Source of the DNA: CALGDE01 sp964655355
GTDB taxonomy: Bacteria; Cyanobacteriota; Cyanobacteriia; CACIAM-69d
Length of the DNA stretch: 64,000 bases
NCBI GenBank assembly: GCA_964655355.1
Contig: CAZZMD010000001.1
Coordinates: forward strand, 1-64,000
Reading direction: 5' to 3'
Numbering within the stretch: the stretch's first letter is position 1; each line of letters starts with the position of its first letter. The position numbers and the translations under genes are program-made. The notes beneath the pieces are model-generated. The model saw only the letters and a program-made list of their open reading frames with translations. It was not told the origin of the DNA and made no database searches. Below, piece by piece: positions 1 to 7,900 of the stretch.

Positions 1-1
1 T

Positions 2-289
2 GGTATCCACGTGTGGCACATGCCCGCGTTGGTTGAAATCTTCGGCGACGATTCCGTCCTGCAGTTTGGTGGTGGTACCTTGGGTCACCCCTGGGGTAAC
101 GCACCGGGTGCAACCGCTAACCGGGTTGCTCTGGAAGCTTGTGTCCAGGCTCGTAACGAAGGTCGCGACTTGAACCGTGAAGGCGGCGACATCATCCGCG
201 AAGCTTGCCGCTGGAGCCCTGAGTTGGCGACCGCTTGCGAACTGTGGAAGGAAATCAAGTTCGATTTCGAGGCAATGGATACCGTCTAA
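2..289 (+). CDS. rbcL: RuBisCO large subunit, C-terminal part (partial at left edge)
   Basis: The reading frame is open from the left edge and gives the last 95 residues of the Rubisco large subunit, the CO2-fixing enzyme of the Calvin cycle. It contains the tryptophan-rich stretch GIHVWHMPALVEIFG, the phosphate-binding GGG of FGGGTLGHPWGNAPGA, the EACVQARNEGRD helix and the usual C-terminus ending FEAMDTV. This is the form IB type. rbcX and rbcS follow on the same strand, the usual cyanobacterial rbcLXS order. The start codon lies outside the window. Confidence 0.97.
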   Translation, partial: GIHVWHMPALVEIFGDDSVLQFGGGTLGHPWGNAPGATANRVALEACVQARNEGRDLNREGGDIIREACRWSPELATACELWKEIKFDFEAMDTV

Positions 290-441
290 ACGACTGTGTC
301 TTTCCCGATTCGCCGGTGATTCCATGCCGGCGGGTCGGATCTCAATTTCCTATCGCTATGTTTCCCGGGTCGTTGCTTCGGCGGGGCTCGGGGGGATGGC
401 GATCGCCAAGGGCGGAATCGCCCACCCGGGAGAGCCAGTTT

Positions 442-852
442 ATGGATCTCAAAAAGCTTGCCAAAGATACGGGAAAAATGCTGCAAAGCTACTTAACCTA
501 TCGGGCAATGACCACTGTGGTGGAGCAGCTCCGCCAAACCAATCCAGGCAAGGCCATTTGGCTTCAGGGATTTTCCTCAACGGGAAAAATCCAAAATGGA
601 GAAGCCTACCTAGAGGAGTTAATGAGCGCCGATCCGGACATGGCCATGCGAGTCATGACGGTACGCGAGCATCTGGCGGAGGAAATCGTGGAATTTTTAC
701 CGGAAATGGTTACGACCGGTATTCAACAGGCCAACATGGACCATCGCCGCCAGCATCTGGAACGGCTTACGCAAAATGTTTTAGATGCGGAGCCGACGTT
801 TGCTGAATCTTTTGAAGATGCGGACGACAGTTCAGCGGAAACGAATCCTTAG
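442..852 (+). CDS. rbcX: RuBisCO assembly chaperone RbcX
   Basis: RbcX is a small all-helical homodimeric chaperone that clamps the C-terminal tail of the large subunit during assembly of the L8 core. This 136-residue protein has the family pattern: MDLKKLAKDTGKMLQSYLTY at the N-terminus, the conserved QLRQTNP segment and a polar, variable C-terminal tail. The frame is open further upstream, but the ATG at 442 follows a GGGAGAG stretch and starts exactly where the family starts, so I chose it. It sits between rbcL and rbcS and is presumably cotranscribed with them. Confidence 0.95.
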   Translation: MDLKKLAKDTGKMLQSYLTYRAMTTVVEQLRQTNPGKAIWLQGFSSTGKIQNGEAYLEELMSADPDMAMRVMTVREHLAEEIVEFLPEMVTTGIQQANMDHRRQHLERLTQNVLDAEPTFAESFEDADDSSAETNP

Positions 853-905
853 CCCCGTCGGGGTTTAGGTACCAGCACTAAGAACGAACAGGAAACAAAC
901 TCGCC

Positions 906-1241
906 ATGAAAACTCTGCCTAAAGAGCGTCGCTTTGAGACTTTCTCTTATCTGCCTCCCCTGAGCGATGCGCAGATTTCCCGCCAGATCCAGTACATGAT
1001 CGACCAGGGCTACATCCCCGCGGTTGAGTTCAACGAGACCTCTGATCCTGAGGTTTACTACTGGACCATGTGGAAGCTGCCCCTGTTCAACGCCAACAGC
1101 GTTCAGGAAGTGTTGAGCGAAGTTCAAGCTTGCCGCTCTGAGTACTCCAACTGCTACGTGCGGGTTGTGGGCTTCGACAACATCAAGCAGTGTCAAGCCG
1201 TGGGCTTCATCGTCCACAAGCCTTCCGCTAGTCGCTACTAA
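906..1241 (+). CDS. rbcS: RuBisCO small subunit
   Basis: The 111-residue product is the small subunit of form IB Rubisco, which caps the L8 core to form L8S8. Recognisable pieces are the N-terminal RRFETFSYLPPLSDAQI, the EVYYWTMWKLP strand, and the CRSEYSNCYVRVVGFDN and KQCQAVGFIVHKP segments. The length is normal for cyanobacteria. AGGAAAC stands a few bases before the ATG. It is the last gene of the rbcLXS operon, and a strong hairpin terminator follows about 60 bases downstream. Confidence 0.97.
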   Translation: MKTLPKERRFETFSYLPPLSDAQISRQIQYMIDQGYIPAVEFNETSDPEVYYWTMWKLPLFNANSVQEVLSEVQACRSEYSNCYVRVVGFDNIKQCQAVGFIVHKPSASRY

Positions 1242-1302
1242 AGGGAAGCGGGCAGGGGTCAAACCTGCCTAACCCTGAGTTAGCTAGCCATAGCTTTTCA
1301 TT

Positions 1303-1340
1303 CGGACCCTTATTCTTCGGAATAGGGGTCCGTTTGTTTT
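1303..1340 (+). terminator. Rho-independent terminator of the rbcLXS operon
   Basis: Positions 1303-1314 pair with 1321-1332 in a 12-bp stem with one G-T pair, closed by the six-base loop CTTCGG, and followed directly by TTTGTTTT. This is a canonical intrinsic terminator placed just after rbcS. Confidence 0.85.
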
Positions 1341-1425
1341 GCCGTGTCTGGTTTGCCGTGTCTGGTTTGCGGTGCCCGGCAGCTTGCGATTTGCGATCTG
1401 CGATCTGCAATTTGTGATTTGCGGG
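1338..1425. repeat. Two adjacent short tandem repeats (14 bp x3 and 7 bp x6)
   Basis: Positions 1338-1379 hold three head-to-tail copies of a 14-bp unit: TTTGCCGTGTCTGG twice exactly, then a diverged third. From 1384 to 1425 a heptamer related to TTGCGAT is repeated six times. The heptamer block resembles the short tandemly repeated repetitive (STRR) sequences known from other cyanobacteria. The repeats fill the spacer between the rbcS terminator and the next gene; their function is unknown. Confidence 0.85.
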
Positions 1426-1538
1426 TCAAACCGGGGCAAGCGATAAGAAAGCTTAATAATCATCCGCAGATTTTACTAAGCTTCGAGGCATACTAGGGAG
1501 TAGGGAATGTTGTCAGCCCCCCTCACGAGGCCCCTTCC

Positions 1539-2081
1539 ATGATTGAGATGAAAGTCGCCGGAATTGCTCTGGATGCGGTGAATCGTACTCCGATTGTCCT
1601 GTTGAAGGACACGACCGAGCGACGGGCTTTGCCAATTTATATTGGACAGGACCAGGCGCGGGCTATTTTAAATGCGTTGGATAATCAGGTCTCGCCGCGG
1701 CCCCTGACCCACGATTTGATGGCAAATCTCCTGGATACGTGGGAGATGAAGCTGGAGAAGGTGATTATCCATTCCCTCCAGGACAGTACGTTTTTTGCGG
1801 TGTTGAGTTTGTCCCTCGGGGAGGCGAAGAAGGAGTTGGATGCGCGCCCCAGCGATGCGATCGCCCTAGCGTTACGTACCAACAGCCCCATTTGGGTGAT
1901 GGAAGAGGTCGTTGCCGATGCCTCCATCCCGGTGGATTATGAAGCAGACGAGGCAGAGCGCAAGGCATTTCGAGAATTTGTCTCCCAGCTCAGCCCAGAG
2001 GATTTTATTGGAGAGCGCAGCCGTCCCCCTGAGCAGTCCCCCATTCCTGAAGATGGGGCGGGAGAGTCTTCTTCCTCGTGA
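1539..2081 (+). CDS. Bifunctional nuclease (BFN/DUF151) domain protein
   Basis: The first ~130 of 180 residues form a BFN (DUF151) domain: MKVAGIALDAVNRTPIVLLKD, RALPIYIGQDQARAI and the ARPSDAIALALR signature are all present. Family members in plants and bacteria have been linked to nuclease activity and stress responses, but the biochemical role in cyanobacteria is unsettled. The last ~40 residues are acidic and Ser/Pro-rich and probably disordered. It stands alone after the Rubisco operon, preceded by the tandem repeats. Confidence 0.85.
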   Translation: MIEMKVAGIALDAVNRTPIVLLKDTTERRALPIYIGQDQARAILNALDNQVSPRPLTHDLMANLLDTWEMKLEKVIIHSLQDSTFFAVLSLSLGEAKKELDARPSDAIALALRTNSPIWVMEEVVADASIPVDYEADEAERKAFREFVSQLSPEDFIGERSRPPEQSPIPEDGAGESSSS

Positions 2082-2134
2082 AAGACCTAACTTGCATAGG
2101 ACCTCGATTTCACGGGATCTAAATCATCATCCAT

Positions 2135-2995
2135 CTAAATCATCATCCAGGTGACCATCCGTTGCTTGAGGGCGGGGGGCAGTTTGGGGACAACGGTTTG
2201 CCAGTCGGCGCCGCTGCGGATCAATTCGATGGGATGCTGCCCGGTAAGGAGATGAATACAGGTCCAAGCGAGGGCATACCAGTCCCGTTGGTAGGCGAGC
2301 GGACGATTGGCGATCGCCAGGGGACAGAAACCCAAACTGGTTTGGGGCGAGTGTTCCCCCACAAATCCCGCTGCGCCAAAGTCCACCAGACTGAGCTGAT
2401 TGCGATGGATCATGATGTTGTCGGGTTTGATGTCCCCGTGCACCATTTGATGGCGGTGCAGGTAGCGAACCAGTTGAATGAGCTGCCTAAATAACGGCTG
2501 GAACTGTCCCCAGGAGAGGGCCCCCGACGCTTCCACCACATCCCCGAGCGATCGCCCTGGCAGGCAATCCATCACGATGCCCATCGGATCGCTAATGCCT
2601 GACGCCATCGGATCAAATTCAATCAAGTCCGCTGCGGTGGAATAGGGGAAGGGGGTAGGGCTCAGAAGCACGTTGGAGCCTCGCTTTAACGGCGATCGCG
2701 ATAGGTGCGTCAACAGTCGAGATTCCCGGCGAAACTGTTCTTGCCAACGGAGATCCCATTGGTGCAAAACCTTCAACAGTCGCCGGGGGGATTGGGGGCG
2801 CTGGTCGTCCATGACTACCGTCAGACTGGTGGCACTGCCCCGGACAGCAGAAGGAAGACGTTCCCCCAGTCGAAAGCGACCGGCAATCACTAAATCAGCA
2901 CCACAAGCCTCGCAGCGATCGCGCCCAAAGGGATTGTGGGGATGGGGGCATCGGGCACCTAAGCAGTGGGAATAACTGGGAGAGGTAAAAAGCAC
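2135..2995 (-). CDS. Zinc-ribbon Ser/Thr protein kinase, divergent
   Basis: The 286-residue product starts with a four-cysteine zinc ribbon (C11, C16, C28, C31), a common front end of cyanobacterial eukaryotic-type kinases. A kinase fold follows, with LLKVL (probable beta-3 lysine), the catalytic loop HGDIKPDN at 186-193 (HGD in place of HRD) and DFGAAG from 205. The Lys and Asn of the catalytic loop and the DFG aspartate are present, so activity is plausible. The glycine-rich loop and the APE region are poorly conserved. There is no membrane segment or sensor tail. The substrate is unknown. Confidence 0.85.
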   Translation of the reverse strand: MLFTSPSYSHCLGARCPHPHNPFGRDRCEACGADLVIAGRFRLGERLPSAVRGSATSLTVVMDDQRPQSPRRLLKVLHQWDLRWQEQFRRESRLLTHLSRSPLKRGSNVLLSPTPFPYSTAADLIEFDPMASGISDPMGIVMDCLPGRSLGDVVEASGALSWGQFQPLFRQLIQLVRYLHRHQMVHGDIKPDNIMIHRNQLSLVDFGAAGFVGEHSPQTSLGFCPLAIANRPLAYQRDWYALAWTCIHLLTGQHPIELIRSGADWQTVVPKLPPALKQRMVTWMMI

Positions 2996-3312
2996 AATGC
3001 AGGGGGAAAGTTAGCAATAAAATCAGCAGCAGAGTCAGGCAAAAGTCAGCAAAATCAAGAAGGGCTTTTGATTAAAGGACAACGCCGGGATAGACCCAAG
3101 ACGCAATGGCTGAGCCCCCCTAATCGGGGGCGTCACTGGCAAGTCCTATCGTCGGGGCAGGTAGAAAAGCTCAACCGGCGGACCGGTGGACCGACGCGGA
3201 TTTAGGACGATACGCCCCATCCTCCGCAGCACCACCCTGTAGGAAGCACCCATCAACTTAACCAACAAAAGTCAGTAACTTTTCTATGGTTATGATAGGA
3301 AGCCAAGCGGCG

Positions 3313-3365
3313 ACCTGACACCCAACAAAGTTAGTAGTTTGTTAGTGTCTTCTGGGGGGTCAGGT
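3313..3365. promoter_or_regulatory. Structured leader upstream of the STAND gene (spacer 2996-3469)
   Basis: Within the 474-base spacer between the kinase gene and the STAND gene, ACCTGAC at 3313-3319 can pair with GTCAGGT at 3359-3365. Inside this, GACAC (3317-3321) pairs with GTGTC (3345-3349) and AACAAA (3324-3329) with TTTGTT (3338-3343). The two outer pairings overlap by three bases, so they are alternative folds. A second small hairpin, AAAAGT-CAGTA-ACTTTT, lies at 3267-3283 and shares the wording AACAAAGTNAGTA. TATGAT at 3291-3296 could be a -10 box. The rest of the spacer holds only loose CAGCA/GTCAG repeats. Confidence 0.5.
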
Positions 3366-3469
3366 GACAGGGTTAGGTAGATTCAGTAAGATCACGACCA
3401 ACAGGTCACATTAGAGAACGGCCCATCCCCAAAGTTGGGTATCGGGTGACGCCCTGGGAGTGGGGCATT

Positions 3470-6046
3470 ATGGCGGAGTCCAATGAGCAGCAACGGGAGC
3501 CCCGGGGGGAGTTGGTCCAGGAGTGGTCTAGGGTGGATCAACTTTGGGATATCGAACGGCTGCGGCGAGATTTAGCGAGGATTAAGGGGCGATATCAACG
3601 GGCCGGGGAAGGGCGCGCCTCGTTGTCGCCCACGGAGATGACGTTTCTGCGGGGGTTACTGCTGGGGAAAAGCCCTCGGGGAATTGCGCGGGCTATGGGA
3701 CGGCAGGAGGGGGGAATCAAAACCGATTTATCGAAGACGGTATATCGCTATCTCAAGGAGTTATTGGATTATCGGGCGGGGGCGCGATATCCCCGGGAGC
3801 AGGTGTTACAGCTCTTGCGCGATCGCGGCTATGGGCATCAGGAGCGGGAGCCCTTCCATCAACGGCGAACGTCGATCTTGGGGGCATTACAGCGGGTCTT
3901 GCCCGCGGAGTCTCCAACGTTTGTGGGGCGAGAAGGGGAGTTAGCGGAGCTGCTCCAATGGCTCCACGGCACCCAACAGGGATGTCATTTATCGGTGGAG
4001 GGACCGGGCGGCATTGGCAAAACGGCCCTGGTGCGGCGATCGCTGGTGGAATTTTTTAAGGGGGTGGCCGATCAGGAGGCCGGGGAGGCCGCTTCACGGG
4101 GGACGGCTGGGTTTCCCCAAGGGGACGGGGGGGAGGTGTCCATTCGGCTGGGGTATGTCTCGGCGGCTCAGACCCGGTTGATGTCGACGGGGGCGATCGC
4201 CCCCCTGGGAGGTCCCCGATCATTGGCGGGGATGTTGGCGATCGTGGGTCAGCAGCTTGGCATTGACTGCGACATTGACTGGGGGGCGGGGGACAGCACG
4301 GGGGACAGCGCAGAGGATGAGCGGGATGGGGCCTCGGGAGTATCCCAGGGGTGGCAGCAGGTGTATCAATTCAATCGGGTCTTGGGGCAGGTCCCGACGG
4401 TGGTGGTGATTGAGAATGGGGAGACGCTCCCCGCTGAGGCATTGGAACAGTGGCTTGCCCAGCTCCCCCAGACGGTGAAGGTGGTGGTCACAAGTCGGGA
4501 GCGGTTAGCGCTGGGGCGTCGGCTATTCCTCAAGCCGTTGGAGGGGGTAACGATGGAGCGGCTGATTCGGCTGGGGGGCGAGCAACGGGGGGTCCCATTG
4601 TCTGCCCAGCAGCAGCGGCGGTTGGTGGAGATTGCTCAGGGTATTCCCCTGGTGGCGGTCCATGGGCTGACGCGGTTGGCCCTCGGCAATCCCTTGGGGA
4701 CGGTGCTGGCGGAGTTGCAGGATCCGGCGGGGGGGGTGATGGGATTCTGTGTGGCGCCGGTGATTGAGGCGTTATGGCGATCGCCGACGGAGCGCCCGAT
4801 GCTATTGGCGTTGGAACGGTTACCGGCGGGGGCGATGCCCCATGAGGTATATGACATTGCCGGTCTGGACACTGCGGCCGGCGAGCGGGCTTGGGGAACG
4901 TTGATTCACCATCATTTATTGTCGCGGCGGGGGCATTATTGGCGGCTCTGGCCCTTGGCGCGGCGTTATGTGGCCTATTTGGCGGAACAGGCGATCGCGA
5001 CGCCGTCGGCCGATCCCACCTTGGAGCGGTTAGTAGCGGCATTGGATGAGCGATGGTTGGCATGGGGACAGCGGTGGCTGGCCCACTATGGCGATCGCGA
5101 TCGCTGGGAGTGGAAGGATTATGGGGCGGTGAATGAGCAGTGGGGGAATTTGGAACGGCTGATGGAGTGGTGTGTGGCGGGCGATCGCCCGGAGACCCTG
5201 TGGGGGTTGTGGGTGTGGCTGAAGGGGTGTACCCAGTTTGGGGGACGGGCAGGGCTCCGTAAGCGGTGGCTGAGTTGGGCGGGGTCAGCGTTCCGGGCGC
5301 GCGGCAATTTGGGATTAGCGGCGGCGGCGGATTTTGACCTGGGGTTTACCTATAGCGACTCGGATCATCCGGAGTCCTTGGCGTTGGCAAAAACCTATTT
5401 TGAACAGGCGTGGCAACTGCGGGACCATTGTCCGCTTCAGCTCCAGGCGGATTTGATTGTGAATCAATGTCGGTTGGCGGTGCGGCAGCAGGAGACGCAG
5501 GCAGCCCAGGATTGGCTGGCGACCGGTCATCAGTTGGTGGAGCGTTTATCGGGGGAATCGCAGGGGGTAGACCCAGACCAGGAGCGACTCTGGCGACGGT
5601 TGGAGCTGCAACTGGCCTACAACCAGGGGGAGTTGCATATGATGGCGGAGCGGTGGGGCCCGGCTCAGGAATGTTACGAGCGGGCGCGGGATTTGGCGAT
5701 CGCGTTTCAGTGGAAGCGGGCGGAGGTGCTTAGCGAGGGGTGGATTGGGGAGGCAATCTTCCACCTCGGCCAGTGGGAGGAGGCGGAAAAGATTTTGGAG
5801 ACAACCATCAGGCAAGCGAAGGAACAGGGCGATCGCCGGTGTTTAGCCCTGTGTCAGTCCACCCTCGCCGAGATTGCCCAAGCCCAGGGTCGTCCCCGCC
5901 GGGCCTGTGCCCTCGCGGAAAAAGCCTTGGTCGGCTTCCATGGGTTGGGCATGACCCTGGAAAAAGAACAAAGTCTTAAATTTCTCAAGGAACTGAGCTA
6001 CCCGCCGCAAAAGTTAGAGATTCTGCTGTACGGCGAGGGGGGGTAG
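3470..6046 (+). CDS. STAND NTPase with N-terminal HTH and C-terminal helical repeats
   Basis: The ~858-residue protein has three parts. Residues ~52-99 form a LuxR-like HTH (LSPTEMTFLRGLLLGKSPRGIARAMG) of the kind found in cyanobacterial vWA-MoxR-associated proteins. A STAND/NB-ARC ATPase follows with FVGREGEL, the P-loop GPGGIGKT near 178-185, and a downstream VVVTSRE sensor-like motif. The C-terminal ~350 residues are TPR-like repeats. Such proteins act as ligand-triggered switches in regulation or biological conflict; the trigger and output here are unknown. GGGAG lies ~10 bases before the ATG at 3470; a GTG at 3446 is the alternative start. It overlaps the convergent gene that follows by about 33 bases. 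Confidence 0.8.
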   Translation: MAESNEQQREPRGELVQEWSRVDQLWDIERLRRDLARIKGRYQRAGEGRASLSPTEMTFLRGLLLGKSPRGIARAMGRQEGGIKTDLSKTVYRYLKELLDYRAGARYPREQVLQLLRDRGYGHQEREPFHQRRTSILGALQRVLPAESPTFVGREGELAELLQWLHGTQQGCHLSVEGPGGIGKTALVRRSLVEFFKGVADQEAGEAASRGTAGFPQGDGGEVSIRLGYVSAAQTRLMSTGAIAPLGGPRSLAGMLAIVGQQLGIDCDIDWGAGDSTGDSAEDERDGASGVSQGWQQVYQFNRVLGQVPTVVVIENGETLPAEALEQWLAQLPQTVKVVVTSRERLALGRRLFLKPLEGVTMERLIRLGGEQRGVPLSAQQQRRLVEIAQGIPLVAVHGLTRLALGNPLGTVLAELQDPAGGVMGFCVAPVIEALWRSPTERPMLLALERLPAGAMPHEVYDIAGLDTAAGERAWGTLIHHHLLSRRGHYWRLWPLARRYVAYLAEQAIATPSADPTLERLVAALDERWLAWGQRWLAHYGDRDRWEWKDYGAVNEQWGNLERLMEWCVAGDRPETLWGLWVWLKGCTQFGGRAGLRKRWLSWAGSAFRARGNLGLAAAADFDLGFTYSDSDHPESLALAKTYFEQAWQLRDHCPLQLQADLIVNQCRLAVRQQETQAAQDWLATGHQLVERLSGESQGVDPDQERLWRRLELQLAYNQGELHMMAERWGPAQECYERARDLAIAFQWKRAEVLSEGWIGEAIFHLGQWEEAEKILETTIRQAKEQGDRRCLALCQSTLAEIAQAQGRPRRACALAEKALVGFHGLGMTLEKEQSLKFLKELSYPPQKLEILLYGEGG

Positions 6047-6451
6047 CACCGTCGCGCTGCGGTTTTTGCGGAGGTTTTGACCGTGGCGATTTTTCCACAG
6101 GCGCAGGACGGCCCAACTATTCACAATGCAGCAGGCCAGCCCAAAACTGAGGAGGACATAGGTGGGCACCATCACCACCCCCACGACGAACCAGGTGAGC
6201 ACATGGAGCACCATCACCGTGGCGTAGGCGGAGGCGATCGCCGCCATAAATCCGACCTGCCACAGCGGGCGATCCAACGCCATCATCATCAGGGTTTGCA
6301 GGGTGGCGGCAAGGTTGGCGGGCACCAAAAATGTGCAGATTTTGACACAGTGGGCGCGGGAAAATTCGGCGCTGTGGTGAACGGCATTGTGGAGCGCATC
6401 CCCATGGTCCAGGACAGGCAACAGGTGAGCAAGCGGGGTGAAGTCAGCCAT
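6014..6451 (-). CDS. Small integral membrane protein, unknown function
   Basis: A 145-residue product with a hydrophilic N-terminus and about three hydrophobic segments: around 40-60, VGFMAAIASAYATVMVLHVL, and VVGVVMVPTYVLLSFGLACC. The tail is basic (LWKNRHGQNLRKNR), suggesting the C-terminus faces the cytoplasm. I do not recognise the family. Its 3' end overlaps the convergent STAND gene by about 33 bases. An inverted repeat sits upstream, between it and the divergent phytase-like gene. Confidence 0.6.
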   Translation of the reverse strand: MADFTPLAHLLPVLDHGDALHNAVHHSAEFSRAHCVKICTFLVPANLAATLQTLMMMALDRPLWQVGFMAAIASAYATVMVLHVLTWFVVGVVMVPTYVLLSFGLACCIVNSWAVLRLWKNRHGQNLRKNRSATVLPPLAVQQNL

Positions 6452-6540
6452 GGAGTTGGGGAGAACCGGTGTTTTACACTGACGAGGCGTAGGGCAAAAT
6501 TTGCCTAAGTAAAATTTGCCGAAGAATCTGAAAGGTCTAA

Positions 6541-6579
6541 CGAAAAATAATTGACGAAGAATTGCTTCGTTATTTTTCG
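6541..6579. promoter_or_regulatory. Inverted repeat in a divergent promoter region
   Basis: CGAAAAATAA at 6541-6550 is the exact reverse complement of 6570-6579, and ACGAAG at 6554-6559 pairs with CTTCGT at 6565-6570. The 39-base palindrome lies between two divergently transcribed genes, so an operator is more likely than a terminator. No T-run follows on either strand. Confidence 0.6.
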
Positions 6580-6623
6580 TGAGTTGTGGTTATTTTAACG
6601 GCTGCTGTCGATGGGGGGACATC

Positions 6624-7847
6624 GTGCAAACTTTTGACGCATCCCAGGGGCGATCGCGCTGGATTGTCGGCGCACTGCTGGGGCTTTGGCTGCTGTTGGG
6701 GGGCGTAAGCGGGTGCGGGATCAGTCCGGTGGATGCGGAGGATCGGCTGTTTGTGCCCCTGGGGGTTGAATTTTTGGATGGGCTGATACTGCCGCCCAAT
6801 TTCGAGTTTGAGGGGACGCCTGTTGGGGGATTGTCGGCGATCGCCTATGACCGAGCAGAAGATTACTTTTACGCGTTATCCGACGACCGCAGTCAGGAAG
6901 CCCCGGCTCGGTTTTATCGCCTCAAGGTGACGTTAGCGGAGACCGCAGGGGGAAACCCTGCCCTGGTTTCCGTCGCCGTGGATCGGTTGATCACCCTGAC
7001 CGACGAAAACAATCAGCCCTTCCCCGCCGGATCGATTGATCCAGAAGGATTTGTATTGACCCCACGGGGGACCGCCATTATTTCCAGCGAGGGGGACAGT
7101 TCCCAGGGCGTTGATCCCTTCATCGGGGAATTTAATTTGGAAACCGGGCAGCGTGTTTCACTGCTCCCCCTCCCAGAGCGCTATCTTCCCCGGCCCGACC
7201 CCGACGGTGATCCCCAGATCATTGCCAGCGGTATTCGCAATAATTTGGGGTTCGAGGGGCTGACCACCGAGGCCAATGGGGCATTGCGATCGCCCGTGGA
7301 ACCGTTCCGCATTTTTACGGCGATCGAGGCGGCTCTGGCTCAGGATGTGGAAACCGAGGGACCGGAAGAGCGGCGATCACGGAAGGTGCGTTGGCTGCAC
7401 TATTCCCTGGGCATCGGGCAACCGTTCTTAATTTCGGAACATCTCTATGAGTTGGAGGACGAACCGGCCGGGGCGATCGTCCAGGGGCTCACGGAGATTT
7501 TGGCCCTGGATACCGGGGGGCATTTCCTGAGTTTGGAACGCTCCTATGGGCCACTCCCAGGGTTTGGCATTCAGCTTTTTGAAGTCGCCCTGGGGGCCGC
7601 CACCGACACGGCAGCCTATGAGACCCTACGGGGTGATTTAGAAGGGGTTGTCGCCCCCGCCCGAAAGCGGTTGTTACTCGACCTGAGCACCACAGGCGTA
7701 GAATTGGACAATTTTGAGGCCATGGCGATCGGTCCTCGCCTCCCGGATGGCAGCTATACCCTGATCCTGGTCAGCGATAACAATTTCCAGCCCCAGCAAC
7801 ACACTCAGTTCCTATTGCTGAAGCTGGTGGGTTATCAGATGGGGTAA
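6624..7847 (+). CDS. Phytase-like esterase domain lipoprotein
   Basis: The product begins with a basic stretch, a hydrophobic core and LLGGVSGCG, which looks like a lipobox, so it is probably a membrane-anchored periplasmic or outer-membrane lipoprotein. The rest matches the esterase-like phytase family: GGLSAIAYDRAEDYFYALSDDR near the start, SIDPEGFVL, GFEGLTTEANG, and DNFEAMAIG with LVSDNNF at the end. These are blades of a beta-propeller; the substrate is unknown. I chose the GTG at 6624 because GGGGGGAC precedes it by about five bases and it puts the signal sequence at the N-terminus. A GTG at 6579 is the longer alternative. Confidence 0.8.
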   Translation: MQTFDASQGRSRWIVGALLGLWLLLGGVSGCGISPVDAEDRLFVPLGVEFLDGLILPPNFEFEGTPVGGLSAIAYDRAEDYFYALSDDRSQEAPARFYRLKVTLAETAGGNPALVSVAVDRLITLTDENNQPFPAGSIDPEGFVLTPRGTAIISSEGDSSQGVDPFIGEFNLETGQRVSLLPLPERYLPRPDPDGDPQIIASGIRNNLGFEGLTTEANGALRSPVEPFRIFTAIEAALAQDVETEGPEERRSRKVRWLHYSLGIGQPFLISEHLYELEDEPAGAIVQGLTEILALDTGGHFLSLERSYGPLPGFGIQLFEVALGAATDTAAYETLRGDLEGVVAPARKRLLLDLSTTGVELDNFEAMAIGPRLPDGSYTLILVSDNNFQPQQHTQFLLLKLVGYQMG

Positions 7848-7900
7848 GGACAGGGCTGGGGTAAGGATAAGCAACTACCTCACCCCGTCATGGCTGTTCC

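Noticed and set aside
235..441. Upstream extension of rbcX by 69 codons
   Set aside because: The extension overlaps rbcL, is not conserved in RbcX, and the ATG at 442 has the ribosome binding site.
849..1262. Reverse-strand frame opposite rbcS
   Set aside because: It is fully covered by rbcS and its terminator region and has no independent support.
6077..6508. His/Gly-rich forward frame opposite the small membrane protein
   Set aside because: Composition is typical of an antisense shadow; the reverse frame has clear membrane helices.
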